From NCBI GenBank assembly GCA_943735955.1, contig OX030957.1:6595801-6659800 (forward strand): a stretch of DNA of 64,000 nucleotides, given 5' to 3'. Shown piece after piece: positions 40,173 to 52,700 of this stretch. Both the position numbers and the translations under genes were made by a program. Origin of the DNA: Piscicola geometra (taxonomy: Eukaryota > Annelida > Clitellata > Hirudinida > Piscicolidae). The number at the start of each line of letters is the position of its first letter. Position 1 is the stretch's first letter. A model generated the notes under the pieces. The model made no database searches. It worked only from the letters and a program-made list of their open reading frames with translations, and was not told the origin of the DNA.

Positions 40173-40290
40173 AATCCACATGACAACCCGCTTGGTTCCT
40201 TACCAGACGAACATGGACTCGATCGTGTGGTACGCCATCACCTCGCCCTACCAAAACAACTGCGCACCCACTTCGAATGCCTATTCGGTG
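40173..40290 (+). CDS. Orphan internal exon, product not recognised
   Basis: TTCTTTTCAG precedes and GTGAGTTC follows a 118-nt open exon (1 nt plus 39 codons, ending in phase 0). It reads IHMTTRLVPYQTNMDSIVWY and then AITSPYQNNCAPTSNAYSV. In this frame about three quarters of third codon positions are G or C, against an A+T-rich surround; the other open frame lacks this bias. It must belong to a gene with long introns, because no partner exon was seen within about 8-9 kb on either side. Two Met codons near its start leave open that it is a first coding exon. I do not recognise the family. Confidence 0.6.
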
Positions 40291-43200
40291 GTGAGTTCAT
40301 GACTTTAAAAAAAAGACTTTTAGGCCTGATTAAAATCTTCGTTTTGAATTTTTTGGGATTCAAAAATTTATAATACTTGCGTGTTTACTTTTTTTTGCAA
40401 GCAGCGATGTCTTTATGTTTGAAAAAAGTGCGTGTTTACTTGCATAAGCATCATTACAAGGATTTATATTTTATGAAGTCGGAAGATCAGACGTTTGAAT
40501 AGCTTTGCTTTCTTATTGAAATATTCATTTCTTCAAAAGTTTTTCTAACTTTAAAAAATTTAATTTTATACTTATCAGCATTCTTTTCAACTATATACAC
40601 GTTTAATTAGGCTAGATTATATCGCGCTTTTTTCCAATAACTTAAGCCATTTTAAATTGTTAGGAAACTGTTTTTACTTTTTTTTACATAAAAATTGATA
40701 AAAAAAAGAATTTATGTTTTAAAAACAAAAATAAAAATCGTTTTGAGAAAACTTATAAAAAATACCATGAAAAATATTGATGACGCTGTAAAGGCGCTCA
40801 AAATAGCCTCTATAGCATCTGCGAAGCTTCATAATTAGGAAAGTACACAATAAAGTTTGTTTTGAAATGTTTAAATAAAACTTTAACTGAAGTTTGAGTG
40901 CGTAATTAGGAAATTGGCAATAAACAATAAACTCGAATGTTTTAAAAGGCACCAATTTCATAAAAAACATGCAAAACACGAGACTCTTCAACCGCACAAA
41001 CGTGCGCGAGTTACACAAGTGCGAATGACTAGGCTGCCAGTCACACACACACAGGCATATTAATTTACATATGTACGTTTAGCGTGTTACGATTGCAAGT
41101 GTAGCCGGGTGTTTTATTGCTTGTTCCATTAATTAGTCGCTTCTCAGACCTGAAATTGTGTGATGGTGGCGGCTGACTAGGTGTTCGTGATATATATTTT
41201 GGATTTTTAGGTTTTGCTTCGTTAAGAGGCAGAGAAAAATTGTGGTTTAACAATGTATGAAAACAATTTTGACTGATTGGTTTAAAAAAGTTATTTCCAA
41301 AAGATATCGTTTTTTTTATTCTTGAAATTGTTTCATGGTTATTTTGCTGTAATAGGTCTTGCCAGATTATTATTGTTTTTAAGCTTTTGATCTAGCTTAC
41401 AAAGTGATAGAGGTGATGGAATATTGATAGTTAAAGATGCTAAACGACTTTTCAATATTTTCGCGTCAAAACAAAATAAAATAATCATGAAATTTTTGAA
41501 AATCAACGTGTATCCTTAAAATTTCAGAATGACTATTCCGTAAGCATGACTTTGAAGCCTTCAAAACATTCACCACAAAAGAAGTCAATAAATTGTTAAA
41601 ACTATATTTTCTTCATTGTAAAAAAATGTCCATCCTCTGTCTGATAGCCTGAAACTATTCTCTCTCTGCTGTTATTGTTCGAATGCATTATTTGTGCGTA
41701 ACGTATGTTTCAATATAATATAGACGAGTCGCTGCACAAGTCGCGATCTTTTGTGTTGCCTTTGATTCCCCCGTTACTAGGCAGCAAAACAACTCGATAG
41801 TGTTCTTTTCATTCGATGCTCAGTCCATAGTTTCTAGTGTTGTTTTAAAAGTTGTCGTTTTTCATTCCGGTTATGTTAGTGGTATTATTTGTTAATTTCA
41901 GTCTTGTGAGTTTTGTTATAATTTTTTATTTTGTTTTTTTGAATAAAGGTTTTGTTTTTTAAATGTATTTAAAAAATATTTGTTTGGGTTGTTTAATAAA
42001 ATAAACATCACATTGCTAGAATGACTGTACATCCAAACTATAAATAAATTAGAAAAAGTTACTGAATGCATGCAATTTTTCATGGAAAAACGCTATGAAA
42101 CAAAATAAAAATAAATTAAAAGTGACAATTTCTATGAGAAAAAATAAAATTATTTAATTTAATTGGTAGAACCATATTTTGCCAGTAAAACAATTTTTCA
42201 TCTTCGTCTATTAACATTACATTTAATTATTCCAAAAAGTGAATTGCTTTAGATAAAATAAAATTCTAAATTCGAATTTTGAAAATAAAGTAATATTTTT
42301 TTAATTGAAACAACTTAATAGTTTAAATTCAAGAGATTCACATCAAGTCAATAAAGTAATACTAAAAGCTGCTAATAACGCATTCATAACTACATTCTAG
42401 AAGTTTGAGATCAACATATTAAAATATATTGATTGCTATTGAGTCGATAAAAGCACTGAAAATTATTCTTTTTATGTATATACAGAGCTCTATTCTGAAA
42501 TGAGATAATGGGAACGCAGCCGTAAATACTCAAAAAACCCCTTACATCTAAATATATTTTTAACAATTAAACAAAAATTTAAATTTAATTATAAAAAAAG
42601 TAAATCTTAAATAAAAAATTAAATATATATATATATATTATATTAAGAAAAAATTAAACATTTATTTAAATTTGACTTTTTGTGGACTGAGAAAGTGAGG
42701 GTAGTACCCCTTAATAGCGGAAGAAAGCAGCAAAAGACACAATAAAGGGCGCTTAATCGAGGCCCCAAGTCGTAAATGGAGTGGTGCTTGGAGAGAGAGA
42801 AAAGTTCAGAAATTCAATAAAAGTTCATAAAGTGCTCTGAAGGATTGATATAGCTTTATTATTTGCAATTAACGGTTTTATTCGAATACTTTGAAAGAAA
42901 ATGGAAATAATATAAGTGTATTTGAATGAACGCATTTGGAATAATATTAAGAGAAAGTGAAGGCAGAGAGGAATTTCATGGATTGTAAGTCCAACATTGC
43001 AGAGCTTTCCCAAAAGATGCACAATAAAACAGCTAATAAAAACACGAGATTCAAGAATAAAGGAGTGCTTCTATGAAGATATAAGCCTGCCTTAAATGTT
43101 TACTGCAACTTAAATTGTTTATTGGTGCTCGATAGGTAATCAATATGCTTGATGGATATGAGGAATTCAGTTGAGCCGGCTGTGTCCGATTGTGCTGGTT

Positions 43201-43554
43201 ACGAGAACTTATGAGTGGCATTCAAGGTTGAGAAATACTAAGAATACCTTAACATTTTTTATTGGTATAAGTATACTTGAATAATTAATAAAATTTAAAG
43301 TTGAAACTTTTATTTTCTTTTATTTTTCAAATGAACGAATAAAAATATTCAAAAACATACAAAAATACTCATTTATAGAAAGATGTTTTTGAACAAATAT
43401 TTTTTACATATTTTTTTTGCACAAAACAACAAAAGATGCTCATGTTCTTGAAAAATACAATGCCAGAGACTTTCATTTAAAAAAGATGTTCACGCTATTT
43501 AAGTGTGATTTAATATTTTTTGCTTTATCTATGTTTTTCCAAAATACTTTCTTC

Positions 43555-43730
43555 GCCTGGGGACAAGCGTTGTCGATTAAGGGAGCATAGAAAATCGTTT
43601 GCTTTGTCGTTTAAGTGAAACTTCTGGCGCCAGGAAGCCAGAAGGCGCACAGCTGGTGACCAAAACATCAATCCAATCATCCGTATAGTTTCTCTTCTTT
43701 GCATTTGTTTGATCTTCTTGTTTTCATGCA
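43555..43730. promoter_or_regulatory. Complexity-rich island, candidate conserved non-coding element
   Basis: G+C-rich relative to its flanks. It contains GGCGCC, an E-box CAGCTG and the imperfect inverted pair CTTCTGGCGCCAG/GCCAGAAG. It has no open frame or splice pair. Confidence 0.25.
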
Positions 43731-46700
43731 GTTTAAACTATTCATATTGTTTAAAATTGTTAATTGTTCAATTTTTTGTCTAGTACTTTGATAGTTTATT
43801 TTTATTAGCGCGTAATAATAAATAAAAATTCCCAAGTTGTTGAAATGTTTTATTTTTGCTCTAGTTCAATAGTTTTCATTTTTGGCTCTTTGTTCAGTCT
43901 CTGATTAGAGTTTATTATTAAAAATTTGTCATTCTAAGATGTTTATTTTACTGAAAATCCGCTACTTTAACTTGGAATTTAAGTCATTTGGAAACTTCTC
44001 ACTTACATAGAATAAATGAGTTTCAATTTTGTGAAAGGTCGACCATGAAGCTCAATTGAATTCCATAACACCTTTTCAACCTCAGAGTGTTAAATTTTTG
44101 AAAGCTTTTTTGAAGTGTTTGTTTCTAATCCTAAAGCCAACAATTATTTTCCACAGTTTATTTCAGGAAAATCTAAGTAAAACACCTTGGACATTGTAAA
44201 TCGTTTGTGAATGAAAGCAGTTATTAACTAAATATGTTCTGAAAACATTTTTAAAACTAAAAGAAATTTATTTATAAATTAAATGTTTTAAATTAATTTC
44301 AAACGTTTTAATTTTCATAAGTGTTTAAATAATTTTTTTGTTTACTTTTAAAATCAACTTTTGGATTAATTTTACGTCTTATTAAATAAATAAATCAAAT
44401 ATTTATAAAAAAATATTTTATTGATTGTAAGCATAAAATTGTCATGAAATTGTTTGACAATTAGTTGAGAAAAAAATATTTAAAAATACTGTTGAAACTA
44501 TCATATAACAAGTATGTAAAAAATTATATTTGTTTTTAAGCAAAGCGTTGTATAATATTATGAAAGATTGGTCTTTTAAAAGACTGAAATGGTAGGCAAA
44601 GTTTGTGAAGTGAGTCGGTGAATCATTCTGAGCTGAAGCCTAAATTACATAATTGAGAATCATGCCGAGAAAAGTAGTGAGCACGCACACTTTTGTTTAT
44701 TCTAAATATTTTGTTTCTTTATCATTTTTACTTTCTATCGGAATTATGCTATATCGAATAGAACAACTCTTGAAAATAGTTAAGTATGAACCAAAGCATG
44801 GTTATATTTAGTTTTTTAGTTGTAAAGTATAAAGTAATAAAAGGTAATAAAAGAAAGACTTCATGGGATCCTGCATTGCAACTGATAATTTCTGTACTAC
44901 AATCTGTTCCCTTACTTTACTTTTTGTTTTTTTAAATAACTTTTGTTCAAATATTATTTTATCATTTTTGCTTTTATATTCATTTAATTTTTTTTATGTA
45001 TCAGAACTATCAGCAAACGAAAACGAACAGTGCATAAAAGCATATTAAAAATTAACAATGCATAAATGCTTAAACAAAAATTATTTATTATGGCTGAATA
45101 AATTTTCTTTTTTTCCACTTTATTCATTTAAAATTACATAGAATAAATAAAAAAATTAAAAAGCTTGCTTTCTGAATCTCTTCCCAGAATCATACGCGCT
45201 GTACTTATTATATTCCTCAAGTTATCACCTACTCAAACTTTACAACTTTTTTTTATAATATAGACTCTTTCACCACCTTTGTTCAGCCTATATAAAAACT
45301 TTTTCGACACTGATGCATAATAAACAACATTCTTAAAATTTAGTAGAAAATCTTTTGAAATTCTTTTTTCCTAAATCGACCATAGATTTTGAAAATGAAC
45401 TTTTTAGGCTTTTCTTTCAAATTGCTTAATTTAAAACTTTTATGAAAACATTTCTCATGATTATTGTGAGTTTCTTAAATCATCAATTACCACACTTTTG
45501 TTCATTCCACCCATAGCAAAAACTTCGAATTTCCTCTTTCAATGTTTAGGTATTGTTTATTAATTTTTTTTTCTTCAAATATATTTAACGTAGCGTTGGT
45601 CAAAGAAGAATTTTGTAAACTAAAAGATTATTATACAATTATTATAAATTTCAGAATGTTATTATAAATGTAAACGATTTATAAAAAATGATTTAATCTT
45701 TCCTTTGCAAACATAAACTTAAAGAATCCCAGCATTTACTAGTTTTTCATACATCATTTAAAAGGTTTTTTCTTTAGAAAATAACAAACATGGCTTTGGT
45801 CAATATTGGAGGATTAAGCCTCACTAATAGTTTTCGTAGCCTGCAAAGCCCTATCAAACTTGAGTAAGAAGGCAATTGAATTCGATGTAATTAAATTGGC
45901 ATGAGTTGAATGCTGTCAAATTTTTTTAAATCTCTAGGTTTTTACGAAACCACAGATGAGATTTTAAAGCTTTTAAAAACGCGCAAAACGCAATTTTTAT
46001 GCTTCTAAAGTACTAAAGGAAGAGCAAGACTTCATACAATTGTATTAAACTTTGAAAAAACTGTAGAGTTTCTAAAAAAAACTTGATATTATACGCTTTG
46101 AAAGCTTTTTAATAAAAACTGATGAACATGAACTAGAACTATCAATAGGATATCGTTAGATAGCCGATAGTATAACCATAAATGAAAAATAGAAAACTGC
46201 ACAAAATTAATGAGAGCGGTCTAAAGAATCAAAGGTTTCAATCGACAAGCAATATTAAAAGTATGACAAACATCACAAATCAGTCAACGAGATTGCAGTG
46301 TCAGAAGCAACACGTAGTATGGCATTAGTACTCGAAGCTCACAACATTAATCTAGTCTGGTTATATATGAGCTGTCTTACCTTTCAGTCGTCATTATGTA
46401 TCAAAAATCGAAAAAAGAGCTTAAAATAGACAAAATATGAGCAGATAGCTGTCAATGTGTCTACATGATTGAAGGACTTTCAAATCATTCCGCGTCCCAT
46501 CACTCATGCTTCTTTTCATGCAAATGCCCACGCATCTATTTATACGTTCATCAATTCTTACATTCATCAATGCATTCTTTAAAGTTGTAGAATAATCAAT
46601 TCTTCTACTCAGCGACGATATTTTTGCTTGTTAAATGACTTAAATCATCCCAATTCTACTTCGTTGCAATCTTCAAAAGAAAATATGATCAACAAAACAA

Positions 46701-48232
46701 CCAGAAGCCTTAAGTGGCTATGAAAAATATCATGCCTCAAAAACGTGTGTACTGAAGAAAAAGTAAGAAATAAGCATGAATAGAAAAGATTGATAAACGG
46801 ATCGTCGACTATGACAATAGAGTTGACAGCGCATTCTGATACATGTTTTAGGATAATTATATTTATCAGGAAGTATTAACTGGAAGAACGTGTTAATAAA
46901 TAGAGAACGAAAATTATTACAAATCAGCTTATTTTTTTGAAAAAATCCGAAATATTTTACAAATAATTTATAATAACTACTTAAAATTGATGGCATTAAA
47001 CATCTATAAGACTCGGTTTTGAAGGCTTGATGATAAGCAGGTCTTTTGAGGAATGGTATGAATAGGATTTCTTTCTTGTCTAAGAACTAATTATAGTTCA
47101 CTCCAGTGCATAAAACTAAAAATGAGCAGTTAATAGAGCGGGCTGAAGATAAAAAAACAATCAACAACCTTCACAAATGAACCTCGCTGCTAACGCTACT
47201 GGCAATAAGAACATGTCGAAAAAACAGCGATAAAACAACATTAATGATTGGCATGCTCACTCAAACTATATAATTTTAAAACATAATTTTTAATTAGTAA
47301 AATATATTTATTCCTTAATTTATAAATTAATTTCTTTTTCAATTGAGATACTTAATGTTGTAAAGGTAAATTTAGTTGAAAATGGCATATTAGGCCAAAG
47401 ATAATAAGATAAAAAGAGATAAGAGAGGTGATGAAAGACGAGCATCTCTACACGATTTAAGATAACAACTGTTGATTTGCTACAAAAAAGATGTGTTTAA
47501 GTGGAAGATGATTTGCAGCTTTTTTCTCGATTATGTATTTTGGATAAATTTATTTGAATATGACAAAAGTTACGATAATTTTTCGCCAATCAATTAAATG
47601 CACGGCGAAATGAAATGATATTCTCCTTTGAGCTCACTTGTGACTGATTCATCAAAGACTGTATGTTACAAATGTCTTGAGTACAACTTGCTTTCTTCAA
47701 GTAAAAAATATTTTCAGTCTTCAATAGGGCTCTAAAGTTTTATGCCATTTTAAATGTAACTTTAAATAGTAAAAAGTGCCATTATTAGTAATTATAGTAG
47801 TTTAATTAGTAAAATTATCAAAAAAATAATGATCAAGATGAGTTAGTAATAGTTAATAGTAGTATTGCTAGTATTAACACAAGTAGAAATAAAAGTAGTA
47901 TTAGTAGTAGTAGTAGTAGCAGCAACGCAAGCTTTGAGACCTTACAACACGCACGTGGCAACAGTAGAATCCATCAAACGTAATTGTATTTTGTAATAAG
48001 CAAAAAATAATCTTTATGACAAATACAAAGGCTTTAATATTAGAGCATGGAATGATTTTATCGATCATGAGATTAATACACTGCACGATCGAGTGGGATA
48101 CACAAGGATGCGTGGATTGATGGCTCTTTCATATGTCATAAATCAGCGTCCATAAATAACCCGATGTTTATATCAGAAACACCAGCAAGCGCTTCTGCTG
48201 CTCTGCCAGTTTGTATGTCTATGTTTTTGGGT

Positions 48233-48233
48233 T

Positions 48234-48265
<32 letters not shown>

Positions 48266-48290
48266 TGTATGTGTGTGTGTGTTTAAGTGT
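48233..48290. repeat. GT/GA compound microsatellite
   Basis: (GT)n, then (GA)n, then (TG)n within about 60 bp. Confidence 0.8.
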
Positions 48291-49910
48291 CAAAGTAGTC
48301 ATCATGATAAAAAACATCAGTCATAAATGCAAGCAATAAAATACGAGGTGTTTTGAGAGATTTGAGATAAATGCAAGTTCCTATATCTTAACAAAATATC
48401 AATAAGTGTTAAAAGATTGAATAAAAAAGTGATTCAACTTAGCACCTAAAAAATCTAATAAAGTTATATAATTTCACAAATTTTTTTTAGAAGAGGTTTT
48501 AAATACTACATTTAGCGATATTTGTATCTACAAATTGATTAGTCGAAGCATCGTACTATTTTCATCCGTTGAAAAGGCACCTTAAGTGCGTACATTAACC
48601 GAATGCTGATAGAAAAAATACAATAATTTTTTTTCTCAATGAATAAAATTAATTAAAATAGATTTTCAAAGAGAAATTGAAATGAGAAAAAACATGATTG
48701 AACTTGATTATTTTAAAATATAAACTTTGATTAGAAATGTTAAAAATCTAAATTTATTTGGCATTTATTTATAAAATTTTTAAGTGAAAGCATGATTTTT
48801 CAAAGTAAACCTTAGAATCTAGTTTTTTCAAGTTTCTTAACATAAAAGCCTAGGGGTCAGTATAAATACAGATAAGAACATCTTCGACTGGGAAAATACT
48901 TTGAAAGTCAAAAATAATATTGAAAAAAACTTGAATTTTAAAAAAATACAGTAGTTAAAATTTTCTTTGAATTTTTAATAAAAAGTTTAAAATTGCTGGT
49001 TTTAAACTGTTTTTTTATTTCTCACACATTACATTTCTAATAATATGCACAATTAAATTTGTAATTTTAAAATTTCGTCTGTCCTTTTTTTCAATTAAAT
49101 ATTTTCATTGAATTAAAATAAAAGTGCATTTTGAAAGAACTAAAATAGAAAAATAGAAAAAATGAAAAATTAAAATCATTCCTATTTTGACTACTTTTTT
49201 AAACTTGCCAATCAACTATTTCTTTCTAGAAAAACAATATGCTGAGTTTAGCAATTTTCAATCATGCAAAAATTGTAAAAAAGACTTTAATTTTTAAAAA
49301 CAATTTTACACTATATTTGAATAAATAATGTTTAATTCAATATAAATTTAAATTTGAAAAAATATAAACTAAAGAAATATTTGTTCACAATTTTAATTAA
49401 TAGAATGTTAACTTATCAATAAAAAATACAATGTTTTTTATACAATAAAAGATATTAACAAGCAATCTTTGTCTATTACCATAAATCGGTGTTTTTATGA
49501 TGTTAAACCAGCATATCATGTTAATTTGCCACGTGTCAAATAAATCACCTTAATACCAACTTGATAAGTAATATAAGGATTCTTCAAAGCAATTGATAAC
49601 ATTTTGACTAACTGGCATTGATATAATATCCCTATAAGAAACAGTCAATATTAAGTGTTTGTAGTTTTTTTGGAAATAACTCTATACTTGTACGTTAAAT
49701 AACAAAAACTTGATAGATGCGCAGTTTCATTAGTAAAAATGAACAAAATTAGCATTAAATCTAAACATACATGTTGGATAAACTTTTAAAATAATCTTTT
49801 TCTTGTATTTTCAATTCTAGAATATATTTAGTATCAACCTATAAAAATATCTTCGCATAAAAATGTTTTTTTTTCTCAACTTTTTCTAATGTTTTTTGCC
49901 ACACTCGCAG

Positions 49911-50056
49911 CCACGTATGGGCACTGGACGAACGATATATCGGGAGGAATAATAATATTATGATTGATTCGATTCGACCTCAGCAATCTCAACTCACTCG
50001 TGCGTTCTTTGTTGGCGGCAGTAATTATGATGATGATTGGGGGTTGGCCATAAAAA
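49911..50056 (+). other. Candidate exon
   Basis: CACACTCGCAG precedes and AAAA|GTAAGC follows a 146-nt stretch with an open frame reading HVWALDERYIGRNNNIMI and then FFVGGSNYDDDWGLAIK. Read in phase 0 from the 40.2-kb exon it would instead encode PRMGTGRTIYREE and stop. Coding bias is weak, so this is a guess from splice signals. Confidence 0.25.
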
Positions 50057-52599
50057 GTAAGCTGTGTTGAAACGTTAAGCGAATAATTCTCGTGAAGGCA
50101 GTAGTAAAAAGTGTAGAAACGGTGAAAAATGGATGAAAGAGTTTCAAGAATTAATAGATCACATTGATACTGGAGTAGTTTTGATGGAAAGAAATGTATG
50201 TTTTATAAACAGATAGTGAAAGTCATAAAAATGTTTATAATATCCAAAAAATGCAGAATTTATAGCAAATGCAATGAATGTAATGAAAGAGGAACAGCTG
50301 TATGTAATGGAAGGGAAAATAATTTATTACTTTGACCATCATTTGCATCAAAACACTACAATGAAAAAAAACTTGCTTCTAAGTGACATTTCTACAAGAA
50401 AGTATTTTTTATATTTGTAATTTCAATAAATAAGTCTTGCATATTAACAAAAAGAAGCGATTCATCAGACTTCAAAAGGCTTTGATAGGCAGTAGATTCA
50501 AAAATTATCCTGTGTAAACAGAAGTAAGACATGAGAAATAAGAAGCAAAAAAAGTAAAATTATCTTGAAGAAAAATAATTATGGCATAGTTTGAGTCTTT
50601 TGAAATATAATTGTCACATTGAAAACTCTGGAACATTTCAACACGCAACTTTTTTAATCTGATATAATTATTGAAAAAAACAATAAAATAAAAAATGGCT
50701 TTCGTTAAAAAATCTGTTTTAAATGTTTTGCCATTAATTTTAAACTACGCCGTTTGAATACAAATCATTCATTAAAATTCAAATAACAACAACTTTGCTT
50801 TGGATTGCTTCAAAAGCTTCTAGAACAATCGATGCCCAAGACTTTATTTTTAGTTTTTTCGATTATAAAATCACCATTTTTTTGTATTGCCTAAGATTCA
50901 GCTGCAGAAACTTCAGTCCATCATCAACATTGAAGTGAGAGTCATAACAGAAACTAAAAAGTAAGAAGCTTCCCTGGCTTAGTTTTAAAAATCGTATCAA
51001 ATCTTTTGGTGGTGTGCAAGAGTTTTATTTAATGACAATTCAAAATATTTGTTTGAAAGCCTTTTTTGGAGTTAATCTACCTAGAAATAAAACACTCAGA
51101 TTTGATACAATTTGACGTTGTTCAGAACTCAAAAAATAAATATTTAAAACAAAAATTCTATATGGTTGAATCTTATTTATTTATTTATTTGTTTTACTTA
51201 TCTCACTTAGTGATTTGGAACTCCATCAGAGTTTACGCCACTTTAGACATGTTTTTTCCTGGAAAGCTACTCAGCTACAATGAGAAGAGTGGTAGTGCAA
51301 AACCATTGCGTTTTTTTAAAAGTTTAAAATTGTTGAAAAAAGTTTTCTCAAAACGGGTTTTAGAATTATTTTAAGCAATAAACTTTTGACAGATTCATAA
51401 TCAAAAACAGCAAATCTTCAAGCGGCAGACTTTTAAATTTCCACGAAATTTATGTAGGTGATTTTTCATTCACCGCTCCAGCTATTTCAATGGCATACTT
51501 ATATTTCTTTGGAACTTTGCTTTCAAAGTTTCATATTTTAAAATTAAAGTTTACATTAAAAATCAACAATATATAAACCCAAAAAAATAAAAATAGAGTG
51601 CACTATTAAATTTCAAAAAACTTAATAACTTCAATTATTTTTGAGCAAATTGGTTACAAATGACATACTTTATGATGTAGATACAATTGCTGACTCCCAT
51701 GGTATGAAACATTTTTTAATTATAAAAATTAAAACTACTCTAAAAATCAGGACTAGATGTGTTCAAGTAAGTAGGTAAATTAAATAGGAAAATAGGAGCA
51801 AAACTAAATCATTCATAAAAAGAAAAGTTTTAAAAATAAAAAAAATAATTTATAATTTTATTGTTTACACATTTTTTAATGCGATATTTTCGAATTATAA
51901 GCTCAACTATAAAAATTTTTTTTCTTTCTTAGTCAGAAACTCAAGAACATTATGGCCTAATCGATAGTTTTGAAACAAGAAATGAAGGTTAATGAAAAAT
52001 GTTTTGCAAAAACAAAAAAACAAGAAATTTTTTTTAGCGAACGAAGGTATTTTGAAGTATAAAAAAATAATCATAAGAAAGCGAAAAAAGTCTTCAATGT
52101 GCCTATACGACAAAGAAATAGATTGTAAGCCGCTTTAATTGAACAATATTTCAAACGAATCTTTTGCCAAAGCACTCAAAGAGAACGCTGATATATGAAA
52201 ATAAAAGAGACAGAAACACAAATTATTCATTAGACTCTATAACGCGCTTTTGAAATTAGAGCAATAAAGCATTAGCAATTTTTTTGTATCATTATTTATA
52301 ATCGAATAAAGACAGTTATCTCGCAACCTGCCTCGAATTTATAATAATTCTACTGAGAAAAAAAGAAAAAAAAGTATAAATTAAATTAAATTATAAGATT
52401 AAAAAATATAATCTGCAAAAGTGTGGAACCATTTTCAAGTCACAAGCGCATAACTTTTGATCTTATTCCCACCTTCCCTGCACTCAAGTGTCCATGCGAT
52501 GTGGTGCTGGTGCACTTGGCTCCATCATGAATTCTTCAAGATCCAGCGTCTTCTGATTGTATTTTCGCATGATGACTCCATGTTTCACTTGGCATCCCT

Positions 52600-52700
52600 T
52601 TGCGTTTGTCTGCGTACGTGTGCTTGTACGTGTGCATGTACGTGTGCTTGTACGTGTGCATGTACGTGTGCATGTACGTGTGCTTGTACGTGTGAACGTC
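52600..52700. repeat. 12-bp tandem repeat (TGTACGTGTGCA/T)n
   Basis: About seven units, alternating TGTGCATGTACG and TGTGCTTGTACG. Confidence 0.9.

Larger units (their letters stand above)
40291..49910. other. Gene-poor A+T-rich region
   Basis: Nothing clearly coding. It holds a complexity-rich island at 43555-43730 and a GT/GA microsatellite at 48233-48290. It may be intron of the gene that owns the 40.2-kb exon. Confidence 0.5.

Noticed and set aside
51066..51374. 102-aa frame starting MELIYLEIK
   Set aside because: A+T-driven Lys/Phe/Leu/Tyr composition expected by chance; no recognisable domain.
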